From positions 17,753,674-17,817,673 of the forward strand of contig OX393579.1 of NCBI GenBank assembly GCA_947652605.1: 64,000 bases of DNA, in the 5' to 3' direction. This DNA is from Elmis aenea. Its lineage: Eukaryota > Arthropoda > Insecta > Coleoptera > Elmidae. Every line of letters begins with the position of its first letter. The stretch's first letter is position 1. Made by a program: the position numbers and the translations under genes. The notes beneath the pieces were generated by a model. The model searched no databases. It had not been told where the DNA came from and saw nothing but the letters and a program-made list of their open reading frames with translations. This document shows, one piece after another, positions 1-11,284 of the stretch.

Positions 1-370
1 AATTAATTAGAGATGCTTAATATTCGTATCAACACATTTATTTATCTTGAAAACAAAGATTTGTATGGCATAGAATTAGCTAAATTTTGGGATTTCAATA
101 TAAATTTATAGACCAAAAGCGTTATTAAATAATTTTGTTAAGTTAGATATTAGGATTCTTCATTTGGTAAAATATCATTGAATTAAAAATATTTTTGTAA
201 ACGTAAAAATAAATAATATGTTTATTATAACGGTGTTTTTTATTCCTTAAAAATTTGGTTAACGGTTAACCGAAAGTCTAGAACTTTATTTTTATAATGG
301 TTTTTGCCTAAAAAATGCAAATTATAAAAAGATATTATCTATTTAGAATTTAATAATATACAAGATGATT

Positions 371-885
371 TACCCGGCGTTGCACGGGCGATTACAATTT
401 TAATTACTTTTTTAACTTAAATAAGCCCAATAATTCCAAATCATACACAAATGACATACTGTGATCAATCATCTTTCCATTTTCTTATAATTCATTAAAA
501 AATAACTATTTATTGCTTAAAAATTGAATAATAACTCAAATTTATTTTCTTTCGTCTTGTTTCAATTAAAAATGTACTAATAAAAATAATACTTCAAGTA
601 CATTTATTACTAATTGTATACAAAACAATCTTTACTTGAGAAATACACCGCGCCGTATCGTGTTCTGACCAGGTATTTGCCGACGTAAGATCGAATCCTG
701 TCCAAGTAACCTTTTTTTATTTAAATTGGTAATATGTGCTTGTACTTAAAGTTTGGCGTTAGATCTGCAAGGTCCTAAATAGTAACTGTGCAAAATTTGG
801 TCCCGATCGGTCAACGGACCTAGGATTCTACAGCGAACAAACAAACAAACAAACACACAAACAAGCTCTATTATATATATAGATG
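371..885 (+). mobile_element. SINE-like or non-LTR tail repeat with AAAC-rich 3' part
   Basis: The unit starts TACCCGGCGTTGCACGGGC, a wording common at the edge of short interspersed or RTE-tail repeats in insects. Its 3' part reads TTTGGTCCCGATCGGTCAAC, then an AAAC run, then ATTATATATATAGATG. A tRNA-like B box (GATCGAATCC) sits near 691, which would fit a Pol III-derived SINE, but no convincing A box is seen. It interrupts the hAT-like sequence around it. Family membership needs a repeat library. Confidence 0.45.
834..864 (+). repeat. (AAAC)n simple repeat
   Basis: About seven ACAA/AAAC units with one ACAC variant. It forms the near-3' end of the 371-885 repeat. Confidence 0.85.
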
Positions 886-1139
886 TACAATCAAGCGTTC
901 AGTAACAAACTTCTGATAAACTATTTTTTATTTAATACAGATTATGTATTTTTTTAAAGTTTAAAGTAATTTTTATCCAAAAAAATGTTTAAAAAACCGG
1001 TTTTTAGTTATTTTGGTTAAAGTTACCGTTTTTTTGCCAATTAAAATAACAGTTTTGGTTAAAAACCACTTATACGGGAAAAAAACGGTTAACCGGTAAC
1101 CGGTTTCCGGTTTTAAAACCGGTTTCTTACCCTGCTAAT

Positions 1140-2629
1140 TGTAAGTACAGCAATATATTGTTGCAACTATTGTACACAAAAAAAAATTGTTAGTACAGTG
1201 TTTTAAATTATTTTATGTACACTGCGTGTATCATGGGTTGCATGCTTACAGTGGAAATATGCGCTCCGTAAATGTTTTTTAAACATTAATAGTTAATAAT
1301 AATTATTAGCCCTTCATTTTACTCACTTTTTAAATGTTTTACTTACTATTGCATCTATTTCCGCATGCCAGTTAAGTCTTCACCTTCAAATGTCGTTTAA
1401 AATTGAGGTTATTAAAAGAAATCCTATATAATCCCATTGCCGCTATGAGAAATTTGGGGGGTTCGTGAGGGAGCGCAAAATTAGAAAACAATAACTATTC
1501 GAATTAAAATAACTTTACCAGATTATTTTAAAATTTCACAAATATTTTTTCATGTGTATTTTTTAAGCAGTCCGGCAGCATGCAAAATTAATAATCTACC
1601 AAGGTCATTAAATAAAATTATGGTGACACTTCCCATGAATGAAAACACTAGTTTCAAAGTAAAAAACAAATGAAAGGCAGCAGCTACATATGTTTTTCTG
1701 CCAACTACAAACTACACAATATTGGTCCATTGTGACTTCCTTTTAACTTGGATGATATAATTCAGCCTAAACTGCAATTCCTTCTTCCAAAATAAGGCAA
1801 CTACCCAAAAATAGGCAACTGACATCTACTTTAAATTGAAAATAGGTAAAGATTGGTTCAGTTAAGCATTTTGAATCGTCTAGTAGTATTTAATTTATGC
1901 AAGTATGAAGATTGAATTTCCAAGATATTTTTTAATCGTACAAAATTAGTGTATTTACCTTATTCATTTTTTTGTCTTCAATATAATTGCTTGCTAATTA
2001 ATACCTAATAACTAACTGACCGTTATGGTGTCATACCATTTATTTGTGCCCTTTACACAAATGTCAAGAGAAGTAATTTGAAATTTAAATGTAAAAAAAT
2101 CGAAAGTGATTAAAAGCTGTTGATTTATCGTTATTCATCGTACTTGTAATTGATTGCATGTTAACGTAACGCTTAAAAAAAAACAACGAGTCGAATTTGA
2201 ATTCGAAGGGGTAAAACGTCAATTTTACGTGGTTTTGTAATTAACGTACTTAAACTTAGACACGCGTTATTTATTGACTTTTACATTTCCATATGTTGCG
2301 CTCATTAACCTTCAAATACAACTAATTACATTCAAGTACAGACAAATATTTTTAACGTTCTTGCTAATTTTGTTGTATTATTAGGACCATATTTCATAAA
2401 TAACTTTATTAAAAACAAGTCAATAGTTGTCAGTGTAGTAATTGAATTAGTTATTAGTCGATTTTTATGTCCGCAGCTTGAACAACATGAATTTATTGAT
2501 GAATGTAATCATTTACAAAAGCAAAAACTGACGGTTTGTTTACCGTCCTCCTTTTTTTTATTCTACTGGAAATTTAATATCGACCTTTTAACAAATTTAA
2601 AAAAAAATTAGTATTTTAAAGACAAAGAG
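1140..2629. other. No recognisable feature, AT-rich
   Basis: Both strands are broken by frequent stops. I see no gene, terminal repeat or tandem array, only homopolymer runs. Confidence 0.5.
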
Positions 2630-3272
2630 TACAGGCTGGTCCCAAATCGATGGGATTACATGGGTATCTCGCTTAATAGTCAAGATAGTGATAGAGAAAC
2701 GATTAAATTACGAAAAATTTGCAGTTTTTTGGGATAGTTATCAAATATATTCTATCATTTTCTGTTTTTCTTGATTTTTTTTTTAGTTTTCACAGCCAAC
2801 TTTTTGTTTTTCAGCTTTTAAAAAATTGAAAAACCTTTGTAACTTGCGTATTATTAAAAATATAAACATCAACCCTTATATATTTGCAATGGCCAAAAAT
2901 TGAGGAACTTAAATGGGCTTTAGCCAACCATAGCTTCCAATTAAAAAAAAGGTAAGTTTGTGTCATAACTTTTTAACGGCGATCACAAAAGTTTTTTTTA
3001 AGTAATTTAAAAATCTACATAAAAATATCTAAAAATAATCTTAATAATCTTTTTCGATATTTACGACAATAAGACAGATATGACACATTAGAAATATAAC
3101 AACAAAACAGTTTTTCTCTAATATCTTAAAAACCGGAACTGATAGAATATTTTTGAAAACGGTTCTGAGTTTATCCTAAAAAACTGCAGATTTTTGGTAA
3201 TTTAATCGTTTCTCTATCTTGCCTATTAAGCGAGATATCCACGCAATCCCATCGAGTTTGGACCACCCTGTA
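2630..3272. mobile_element. Foldback element, TACAGG...CCTGTA ends
   Basis: About 105 bases at the left (2632-2740) reappear reverse-complemented at 3165-3272. Shared words include ATCTCGCTTAATAG / CTATTAAGCGAGAT, AACGATTAAATTACGAAAAA / TTGGTAATTTAATCGTT and GCAGTTTTTTGGGATA / TATCCTAAAAAACTGC. The ends read TACAGG and CCTGTA, consistent with a TA target of the Tc1/mariner group. The element has no coding potential. An inner module at 2785-2970 is also found inverted outside the element at 3510-3700, so the module is shared between families. Confidence 0.8.
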
Positions 3273-3274
3273 GG

Positions 3275-3700
3275 TACAGGGTGGGCAAATTTCGATGTTT
3301 TAATAGGGAACCTCAGTAACTATAAGAGGTATCAAAAAACGGACCGCGCATCCTCGATCTCTTTTTTCGAGAAAAAGTTAATGGCGAAAATTAAAATTGG
3401 TTATCGTCTTTTGTTTTCGAGTTATCACCGATAACTCGATTTTTCTACAGGCACTTTTTTGATAAAAATGCAGTGGCGTAGACAATTTAAAAAAAAATCA
3501 TTCGAAATTCGAGTTGTGACATAAAGTTGTATTTTTTTAAATAGAACTCATAGTTGGCTATGCCTTATTTAAATTCCTTATTTTTTTGCCATTCCAAATA
3601 TATAAGGGTTGATGTAGTTATTTTCAATAATATGTAAGTTGCGAAATTATTTTAGTTTTTTTTAAGAAAATTATAGTAGGCTGTGAAAACAAAAACAAAA
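3275..3700 (+). mobile_element. Single arm of a TACAGGGTGGGC-family foldback element
   Basis: It starts TACAGGGTGGGCAAATTTCG three bases after the preceding element ends. It matches the unit at 17920-18200 over most of its length, for example TTTTTTCGAGAAAAAGTTAA and ATCGCCGATAACTCG. No matching right terminus follows. The distal part (3510-3700) is the inverted counterpart of 2785-2970 in the preceding element. The short open frame across 3219-3434 spans the junction and is not taken as a gene. Confidence 0.55.
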
Positions 3701-3849
3701 CAAGGTGTAAATCTTTTTAAACTTATTTGGTACAAGTTACGAAAGTTTTGTAATTTGTTGCTGTGATAATAAATAAACTACAATAAACTACATTACTGCA
3801 GATTCCGACTTTATCGTTGTTTTCTTATTTTCATATATTTATAATGTTT

Positions 3850-3869
3850 ATAATAATAATAATAATAAT
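3850..3869 (+). repeat. (TAA)n tail
   Basis: Six to seven TAA units at the 3' end of the minus-strand retrotransposon. Confidence 0.9.
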
Positions 3870-4239
3870 GTCTTTATTGCCATAAGAAACAAAAAGTACA
3901 ACAATATTATTACATATAGGTATGTTATATGGCAACCGCAAGGCGTAGTTCAATCCATTGTCTAGCTAGAACAATGGATTGCTCTTCCACTCAACCTTGT
4001 TTGAAGGTACATTCAAAATAAAACTTATAATAATAAAAATAATAAAAAATATGAATATAAATATGAGGCAACATTTATAATGTAGAAGACAAAATAACAT
4101 TTCCAAAAACAACCCATCCACATGTTAACATGTTAACTGCCAAAACTTGCAAATCTGATTCAACAAAATCTGATTTAAAAAAAAAACAATTACTACAATA
4201 ATAGCCTGCCCTCAGCCACAATACGGTAAAACCTTTCTC

Positions 4240-5208
4240 TTAAAGGACTGAGTCACAGATTTTCAAACTGTCCGGAATAGAGTTGTATAATTTGTAAATA
4301 TTAAAAGAAAATGATCGTTCAAAGAACTTAGTTTTGTGTTGTGGTGGACTGATACGACCCCTATTCCTGACGTTCAAGTTGTGGACATCAGTTCTGAAGG
4401 TAATTTTGTTTAGTAAATATTTAGGAGCTTTAGATAGAAATAAATTATGGTACAGAGTGACGCTTTGTAGGATACGTTTATTTTGCATATTGACCCATCC
4501 CATTAACTTAAATTTAAGGGAAATTTTTTGAAATTTTCTTATGCCATAAACAAATCTAAAAGAACTGTTTTGAACCCTTTGAATTTTACATTTAGTATCG
4601 TAATCTAAGCAGTGGCCATAAACTGGTGCCGCGTAATTGAAATGTGAGAGTACCATTGCGTCGCATAACATTTTTTTTACATAAGTATTAAGATAGCTTC
4701 GGTGAGGATATAAAAGTTTTAAATTTAGGTATGCTTTTTGTATACATTTTGATACATGATTTCTGTATCTAAAAGAATTATCCAAGGTGAGCCCCAGAGT
4801 TTTGAAAGATTCGACAAATGGTACATTGACACCATTAACTTTAATAGCTATCGCGTTGTTTATTTCCGAAACAACTTTCTGATTACCAAACAGCATCCAC
4901 GCAGACTTAGCTGCATTAAGAAAAAGGTGGTGTTCCTGCGAATATTCATAAATTGATTGAAGGTCTTTGTTTACTTTATAAACAGCATCAACTAAAAATT
5001 CTTTTTTAAAACTGATGTAAATATGAGTGTCATCAGCATACATCACATATTTGGTGAAGTTCAAGCATAGTGGCAATTGACAGGTGTAAATAATGAACAA
5101 CAGGGGTCCCAGAATGGACCCTTGTGGGACGCCACAGTTAGTAAATCTTACATCTGATGTTTTGCCATCATATACAACCTGCTGACTACGAAATGATAAA
5201 TAACACAA
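4240..5208 (-). pseudogene. Reverse transcriptase C-terminal half, non-LTR (jockey/CR1 group)
   Basis: This is the longest coding relic in the window, 322 codons open. It would copy retrotransposon RNA into DNA at a nicked target. Visible motifs are GVPQGSILGPLLFIIY (RT motif 4) at about residues 26-41 and MYADDTHIYIS (the catalytic YADD box) at about residues 56-66. The thumb region follows with LSHFNYAAPVYG and KIQRVQNSSFRF, and a tail with KAPKYL, DVHNLNVRNRGR and YNSIPDSL. The frame begins with TTG, not ATG, and a stop lies just upstream, so the start is not real and the N-terminus is missing. At the 3' end another frame continues as RERFYRIVAEGRLLL before a stop, so a small frameshift removed the native C-terminus. 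Assignment to the jockey/CR1 group is by motif style. Confidence 0.9.
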
Positions 5209-5229
5209 CAGGTTGTGCTGAGCAACTTA

Positions 5230-7220
5230 ATTGAAAAATTCTCCGATAATATTAGCACCGTTTGAACTTAAGTATGCGTTCTTGGTCTCGAAGATTTGGT
5301 TGGGGTACCCTAAATTTGGTGTCGAACTACTGCCAATTTAACAAATTAAAAGAAAATTTTTGTATTTAAATGGCACAACAATTTTATATACTATTATACG
5401 CTATTATTTTTGCTATATATTACCGAAACTCACTACCGGTGGTTAGTTTAAATTCAATAGCAGGACTTGGTTTAAAATATTTTTCAAATGAACGCACATT
5501 TCAGTATACTGAATAATAAAGTTGTATTACTGGAACACAAAGAACTTATTTATTTTCAATTATTAGTTTATCTCAGTTGCACCAAAACTTTGGTATAAAA
5601 ATTCTGTTTGAGCTGAAATTTCATTTAGGTATCTTTTTTTATTACCTTCCTTTGCACAAAGCGCAATAAACTGAAACACTTCTGGAAGCGAAATGTAGAA
5701 GTATACCAAGGAAAATCATAGGAGAATGTTGACACATTTGTTTGTTGTAAATTTGGAAATGTTTTTGTTTGTGTTACCTACCTAAACAGGCAGCCAATTC
5801 TAAAGTATTCATTTCACTGTTAGCTAACCCAACACACAAGTAGTTGGCCCGCACTCCGAGTAAGTAATGTTAAAATAAATTGTAACAAAATAACATTGTC
5901 AGTTCATATTTCGTGTAATCCAGAAAATATTGTGTTCATTTCATCCATGCCTTTCCAAGTTTTTTAAAATACTGGTTATACGACTAAAAATTTTAATAGG
6001 CGTTCAAACTTGAAATTATTATTTCAATTTTTATCAAGCATGTATATTGTGAAAACGATTACTCATGTTGGGCTTTTATCTTTCAAAGTTAATTCTCAAC
6101 ATTTTTTTAAAGCAGAATTTTGTTCAGTATGTTATCGATAGACTAGTACGTATTTTTGAAGTTTTTTATACTTATAAAATACCTATAGGTACTTCTAATT
6201 ATTCGCCCAACACCCTCTTCTTGTATTTTACTACAACTAATTTAACTCGTAGGCGATGAGGTGGGATGGAGAAATCCCAAAGTAAATTGCATGTCATTAT
6301 ACACATGACACTGGTAGGTAATGAAAAATCCTTTTATAACCAACTTTAAATTAACTTCAACTTGTGAAAAAGATACATAAAAAATGTTAGATAATGCAGT
6401 ATATTTTTGGCAAATTTACATTAAATACTTAAAAATGGACACGTTATTACGCAACATTATACGTATCAAACTTTTAGTAACCCAGAAAAAGATATAATAA
6501 AATCATTTAACCAAGTGTTGAACATGACATTGTCCTTAATTAAAAATAAAAAGTTCCATAAAGTCAGATTCCGCAAAAATCGCCAATCAAGGTGAGGGGT
6601 GATGAATCCCAAAATGAAAAATAATCAAAATGAGTCGGGAAAACTTACTTTAAACGATTGCTTTATACTTCAAACAAGTAGTGGGAAATATTGTATAAAA
6701 AAATGAAAAATCGTTCATCTATCCCCATTGGTTCTTCTAAAAAAAACTGTTTTTATTTTTAATGGGGTTTAACAAACCCCACCTTATCAGTTATGGGTTA
6801 AACAACAGCAAATGTCAAAGTAAAAGTCATTTGTACATGGAATTCTTAATATGTGTAAATCAGTTATGTTGATATAGGTAAGGAGCTTGACCTTGCAACG
6901 CTGTCACGTTGGTAGAACTTGTTTCGCGGCCACTGCCCATTAATCATTTCAATCTTCCCTTTCCTTGCGGATACTAATGGTTTGTTTCCTTTAATAAATT
7001 GTAGATTTGACTCAACTCTACCGTTTTTAAGAGCTTTATTTTTGAAACTTTTACCAGAATATTAGGTGACCTTTAACATTTCGAGAATTATTTCAAGTCG
7101 TTTGCTGCAAGCTATAAATCAACAATCGGCGTTTGCACGACATAAATTTTACAGGCAGGCATTAAAAAGCAACAACCATATTTTCTGACACTTTAAACCA
7201 AATCAATAATTTTAAAACAA
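5230..7220. other. No gene; short recurring GGTGGG/CCC motif
   Basis: There is no supportable gene. A loosely conserved word of the type GATRAGGTGGGNTGGANAAATCCC appears at 6252-6285, 6589-6625 and inverted at 6760-6795. It may mark a decayed foldback element. The rest is AT-rich and featureless. Confidence 0.4.
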
Positions 7221-7230
7221 GCACTTTGGA

Positions 7231-7365
7231 TATACAGGGTGAGTCATTAGTGCGGGATCGGTCGACTGTGGCTAAACGATTTGAGATAGAAAGTTGATTC
7301 GAACGCTATTTCGTACAGTTTTTTCTTCCGAACACGATTAAAATATTTTCAAATATACAGGGTGA
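7231..7365 (+). mobile_element. Two tandem solo TACAGGGTGAGTCA termini
   Basis: TATACAGGGTGAGTCATTAG begins at 7231 and TATACAGGGTGAGTCACCTC at 7354. They share the first ~14 bases and then diverge. No matching right terminus lies nearby. A right end of the first type, CGCACTAATGNCNCACCCTGTA in pattern, occurs at 11453-11474, so the family is in the window but broken. Confidence 0.55.
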
Positions 7366-7734
7366 GTCACCTCTCTGGAACTAATAGCAACTTTTAAATT
7401 TCAAATACAACACCCCATTTTTTATTTAATGTTTTTGACCGCCTTTATTTTAGCTTTGCATCAATATAAAATACTTCAAGGTTTTAAGTCTTTATTTAAA
7501 AAATTCTCCTGAAGTTATTTTTCGAAGTATAGAGTTGTAATTTGGAAAGGTCATGCACAAAACACTGCTCTATTCGCTGGATATAAAAAAGTTTGAATCG
7601 CGCACACTGTGTTCATTAATAAGTGGCCACTTGCATGATTTTCAAAAGCTCGTATGCAAACCCCTGTATTTTCTTATGTCATCGAATTCGTCTTTAAGAG
7701 AGCTTCATTTTTTGTTAAGTATGTCCTATTCTCA

Positions 7735-8381
7735 AAACTCATACTTTTCGAGATATTCGACAGTTTTTCTTTTAATCGTTATTGAAGCAAATAAGAGTGC
7801 CGTGGCAATCGAAAAAACTGACTGTTGACTTCACTAACGTCAAAAACTTGTCATTTATTTCTTGAATTATTGCATCTTCACTACTTATTTTTACAAGAGC
7901 AAATTGATATGGTTTATTCAACATTTTGTGTATTTAATTACTAAAACTAGGTAAGATACTTAGCCTTGTGAATTCACTTATAACATAAGCAATAAATGAA
8001 TTGGCAACCAAATCAATTTTATTATTGTTATGAACTTTACTAGTGTTTCTAAACATGTAGGGCGCGCAATACCTCAAAGGGAACGCGAAGAAAAATGGAA
8101 AATGAAGGAAAAATTATTAATCGAAACCACAAAAAAACAAGTAAAACAATCGAACATAAAAAAATCACTGCTATATCCATTTGCTCTTGTAAAGTAAAAG
8201 TCATAGTGAAAATGCAATAATTCAAAGAATAAATGACAAGTTTTTGAAGTTAGTGAAGTGAAAAGCACAGAACATACACAAGGTGAAAAGTCAGCTTTTT
8301 CGATTTCCACGGCACTCTTATTTGCTTCAATAACGATTAGAAGAAAAAATTTCGAATATCTCGAAAAGTATGAGTTTTAAG
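7735..8381. mobile_element. Long imperfect inverted repeat (foldback)
   Basis: The left arm 7735-7910 is mirrored at 8173-8381. Matching words include TACTTTTCGAGATATTCGA / TCGAATATCTCGAAAAGTA, TCGTTATTGAAGCAAATAAG / CTTATTTGCTTCAATAACGA, AAAACTTGTCATTTATT / AATAAATGACAAGTTTT and ACAAGAGCAAATTGATAT / ATATCCATTTGCTCTTGT. The central ~260 bases do not pair. It lies beyond the 7354 terminus but no CACCCTGTA end closes it. Open frames in both arms (7553-7828 plus, 8074-8310 minus) are not taken as genes. Confidence 0.75.
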
Positions 8382-8384
8382 CAT

Positions 8385-8935
8385 AAAAAAGGTTGGAAAG
8401 ACTGCCCTAAAGCAACTAGCTTAAATTAAAACGAAAAGTTTCCCCAAGATATCGGTAAAAATTATTTAAAATTTACCTTAAATTACGAAGTTGATTTAGT
8501 AAAATATTTATTTAAAAGTTTGTATACTGCAAGTTTGAAATACACTTTAAGAAGAATTGCTTTATTTTTCGTACTAAATTAAGAACTTTTTAAATTTTCT
8601 TTGCGGCTTGATTTCCTTAACAGCTCTTTTAAATTTCACTTTTAGATCTCAGAACCCAAGTATTAAGGCAAAATTAATACAATAAATAATTTGTCTGAAT
8701 ATAATACATTAATTGCAAAAGTTTTCCAATTAATTTAGAGTCACGTATACCTACATGATTTTTAATACTTAAAATTTTATACTTATGAGAGGTAAAATCT
8801 AAAAAAAGAATTCTTCGATAAATGAATTAGGGATCAGTTTCTAAGCAGTTTTTTAAAAGATCTTAAACCGATTTAAATGAAATTTATAACAAATATAATT
8901 CCAAATTCATTAGTATTATTCGTCTCTTGTTATTT
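8385..8935. other. No recognisable feature
   Basis: AT-rich, with no open frame, terminal repeat or tandem unit that I can support. Confidence 0.5.
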
Positions 8936-8937
8936 GT

Positions 8938-9027
8938 TAGGTAGGTGCTTTTCAGGGCATTCCATCCTCTCCCATTCTATATACATAACCTAGCCATCTT
9001 AGCTGTGCCTCATGGATGTTTTGTTTT
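8938..9027 (-). pseudogene. Reverse transcriptase C-terminal scrap (RTE-like)
   Basis: The minus strand reads NIHEAQLRWLGYVYRMGEDG before a stop. This resembles the 'LRWxGHVxRM' segment after the RT domain of RTE-type non-LTR elements. The same segment (NIHEAQQR...HRMGEDKMARK) occurs at 49420-49510. The fragment ends a few bases before the duplicated block that starts at 9032, so a rearrangement or insertion cut it there. It is too short to place in a clade. Confidence 0.6.
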
Positions 9028-9109
9028 TACATATGTATATTAAAAATTACAACAAAAAATATCTAAAATAGCTTAAATAAATAAAACCTACTGTTTTAGA
9101 AAAACGCAA

Positions 9110-9760
9110 AATTATCTTTAACGGGCGTACATCTGATATTTCCAAGACATGCTCCTTATCTAATTGTGATCTTATCTTGCGACATTTGCTGTCAGTCTTT
9201 AATTAACACGTTTGCCAGATCCTTTAAATGTTAGTGTGCGTAACATGTTTGCAGACGTCTTCCTAACTCATCCTAGGCATGTTTAACTGGGTTGATATAA
9301 GAACTGTTGGCTGTCCAGGACATCACATTGATTTTTTGTCTCAAAAATTTTCTGCACAACTTTGCCACTTGTGGTCGAGTATTTTCTTGCTGTAAATTAA
9401 AACTTTGGCCGTGATTTTCTGCTAAAGACGTGTTATGAGATCCCAGAATATATGTGGTATACCCCGGGGTTTAGCTGTAGTACGTCCATGTTCTTTTACC
9501 GCAAGATCTGTTCTTTCATTTTAGCTTACCACTACATTAATGAATGATCATGCACCATACCTCGAAATATCTTACTTCGTGGTCTAAAGACTCGTATGTT
9601 CATAATGGCTGCTCAAACGGGGCTCGTCTGAAAACAATACAACTTGTCATTCGGTATCAGTTCATTGCACAAATTCAGCACAAAATGCTAAACAAGCTCT
9701 ACGACGGCGCACAGTGATTTCAGGAACTGTCGGGTCACTGAAATCTTAATTCCAATTCCC
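9110..9760 (-). pseudogene. Tc1-like transposase relic, copy 1
   Basis: Reading the minus strand from 9760 down, the segments follow the order of a Tc1-family DDE transposase. First comes RRRRACLAFCAEF (the post-HTH linker), then VVLFSDEPRLSS (first catalytic Asp, normally FSDESRFS). Next is QQENTRPQVAKLCRKFL, where the second Asp of QxDNARPH has become Glu. Then comes INPVKHA, a stop, and DELGRRLQTC, equivalent to SPDLNPIEHVWDELGRRL. Last is LIKD...QQMSQDKI leading to a C-terminus near 9110. Several stops and frameshifts make it dead. The N-terminal DNA-binding domain is not seen, and the hAT-like element at 9788 sits at its upstream edge. Calls are by motif order, read by eye. Confidence 0.75.
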
Positions 9761-9787
9761 CCCCAAAAGATGTTTGATGGATTGAAC

Positions 9788-10160
9788 CAGGGAGGATGGG
9801 AATTCGGTAAAAAATTAATGACTTCCGACTCTCGACTCTCGAGTCGGTATTTTTTAAAACCGAATCAGACTTCCGATTCCTTTCACTAATGCACTACACG
9901 GAGAATGTAAAAGAAACTGGGTAAAACCGTTATTGAATTTTTTCAATGTCGTTTCCGTTCTGAAACAAGAAATAATAATGGCGTTCCCGTTTTCGTTCGT
10001 TAAAAAATTTCAGTTAATGTCGTTATTTTCAATTCTTTTTGGTTCTGTTCTTATTCGTGAAAAAAACTAAATCAAAGAGTCGCGAGTCGATATTTTTTCC
10101 GACTCTTCCAAAAAGCATTGCCTCCCGACTCCTGGCTCCCACTTCAACTCCCCATCCCTG
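9788..10160. mobile_element. Small hAT-like element, CAGGGA...TCCCTG, copy 1
   Basis: The ends are CAGGGAGGATGGG and CCCATCCCTG. The flanking 8-mers GATTGAAC and GTTTGTAC agree at six of eight positions, as expected for an old hAT target duplication. The interior has many GACTC/GAGTC words near both ends (for example CGACTCTCGACTCTCGAGTC), a subterminal repeat pattern. There is no coding sequence. Confidence 0.65.
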
Positions 10161-10656
10161 GTTTGTACTAATATAAGCTAACTAATGTGTTGTCAGAGTG
10201 TATTTGGGTGACCGTTAGTGTGGCATTTCTAGTCAGAATTTAGTTTTGTCGAGGGGTATTGAATGTTGCACGGCTTCCATTTGGTTCCTCTGTAAATCCC
10301 CAGTCTCTTAAAATTAAATCAAGTCCTCAAAATGACAGACCGGCTTATATCTTTAATTTTCATAACCACCAAAAAGCTTCAAACGTATCTATTATTCCTT
10401 CGAACTCCTTCCGACATATCAAATTTAAAGTGTTCAGTTTTCTGATAGAAGATAACCGAAACAATTCAGTTTAAAAACGACGAAAAAAAGGCATCTAAAA
10501 ACTAAAAAAGTGTTTTTGTTTTTATATATTAAATTAAAAGGTCTGATAAAACAGTGAGTAAGAATTAACAAAGTTGAGGAAAATGACTAATAAAACATTA
10601 CTAGACAGGGTGACAAGTGCAGAAATAAGTCGGCTATAAAACAAAGGACCAATAGC

Positions 10657-10840
10657 CATGAGCGTCCGCAGGGGGGAGCAAATGCGGCACTTCCTCCCCC
10701 CTGGAATCGAGTAAAAATGAAATATTTTAAAGTACTTGTAAAAACAAATTATAAAAATTAAAAAATTGAATTAAAAATTACATTTTATTATTTGTCTCCA
10801 TACTTTGCCCCCCCTGGAAAATTTTCCGCGGACGCCCATG
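10657..10840. mobile_element. Small hAT-like element, CATGRGCGTCC family, copy 1
   Basis: The ends are CATGAGCGTCCGCAGGGG and CCGCGGACGCCCATG. Flanks CCAATAGC and GCAATAGC match at seven of eight bases. A second copy of the same insertion is at 13080-13263, and an independent insertion at 46071-46237 has an exact 8-bp duplication. The interior holds GC-rich runs and no coding potential. Confidence 0.75.
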
Positions 10841-11002
10841 CAATAGCAGAACGCATTGATAACAGAATGAGGTAATTGAATTAACATCAAATATATCAAG
10901 AATAAGGGACAATAGACTAGTGAAGATAGTAAGACAAGTCACCCGTAGAAAGAAGAAGTTTGAGCGCACCAAATAGGAGGTGTAGTAATTGTATAACGCA
11001 GT

Positions 11003-11202
11003 NNNNNNNNNNNNNNNNNNNNNNNNNNNNNNNNNNNNNNNNNNNNNNNNNNNNNNNNNNNNNNNNNNNNNNNNNNNNNNNNNNNNNNNNNNNNNNNNNN
11101 NNNNNNNNNNNNNNNNNNNNNNNNNNNNNNNNNNNNNNNNNNNNNNNNNNNNNNNNNNNNNNNNNNNNNNNNNNNNNNNNNNNNNNNNNNNNNNNNNNNN
11201 NN
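11003..11202. other. Assembly gap (200 N)
   Basis: Exactly 200 undetermined bases, the round number often used for scaffold joins of unknown size. Open frames drawn across it are meaningless. Confidence 1.
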
Positions 11203-11284
11203 AAATTGGCAACGTCGCAAAAAAATGAAAAAAACAAAATACTGTCATATGGAGATTTTCTTGCTGAATTCGATTATGCAAAAA

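Larger units (their letters stand above)
241..1134. mobile_element. Broken hAT-like element end with ACCGGTTAACC repeats
   Basis: The stretch 985-1134 is packed with ACCGGTT and GGTTAACC words and closes with TTACCCTG. Read on the minus strand it begins CAGGGTAAGAAACCGG, the usual look of a hAT-like terminus with subterminal palindromes. A related GGTTAACGGTTAACCG cluster lies at 257-278. The other terminus is not visible, so the element is truncated or decayed, and the unit at 371-885 splits it. No transposase is seen. The assignment to hAT is inferred from end style only. Confidence 0.4.
3850..5228 (-). mobile_element. 5'-truncated non-LTR retrotransposon with TAA tail
   Basis: The unit contains the reverse transcriptase relic at 4240-5208 and about 340 bases of 3' untranslated sequence. 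The 3' end is a (TAA)n-type tail at 3850-3869, the terminus used by several jockey-superfamily elements. The 5' end lies where the frame closes near 5228, so the endonuclease and the first half of the RT are absent. This is what incomplete target-primed reverse transcription leaves. I could not fix a target-site duplication by eye. Confidence 0.85.
9032..11002. repeat. Duplicated ~1.96 kb block, copy 1
   Basis: From TATGTATATTAAAAATTAC to GTATAACGCAGT this block is repeated at 11473-13425. By eye the copies differ by a few per cent, with scattered substitutions and several small indels. Examples are an extra ACGCCACCT-type insertion in copy 2 near 11970 and a shorter run in copy 2 near 12830. 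Each copy carries the same Tc1-like relic and the same two small elements. Copy 1 runs straight into the assembly gap. Confidence 0.95.

Noticed and set aside
655..715. tRNA gene, because of a GATCGAATCC B box
   Set aside because: No cloverleaf, acceptor stem or A box can be drawn; better explained as part of a SINE-like repeat.
7553..8310. Plus frame at 7553-7828 and minus frame at 8074-8310 with related sequence
   Set aside because: They sit in the two arms of one inverted repeat, so their relation is structural; no domain.
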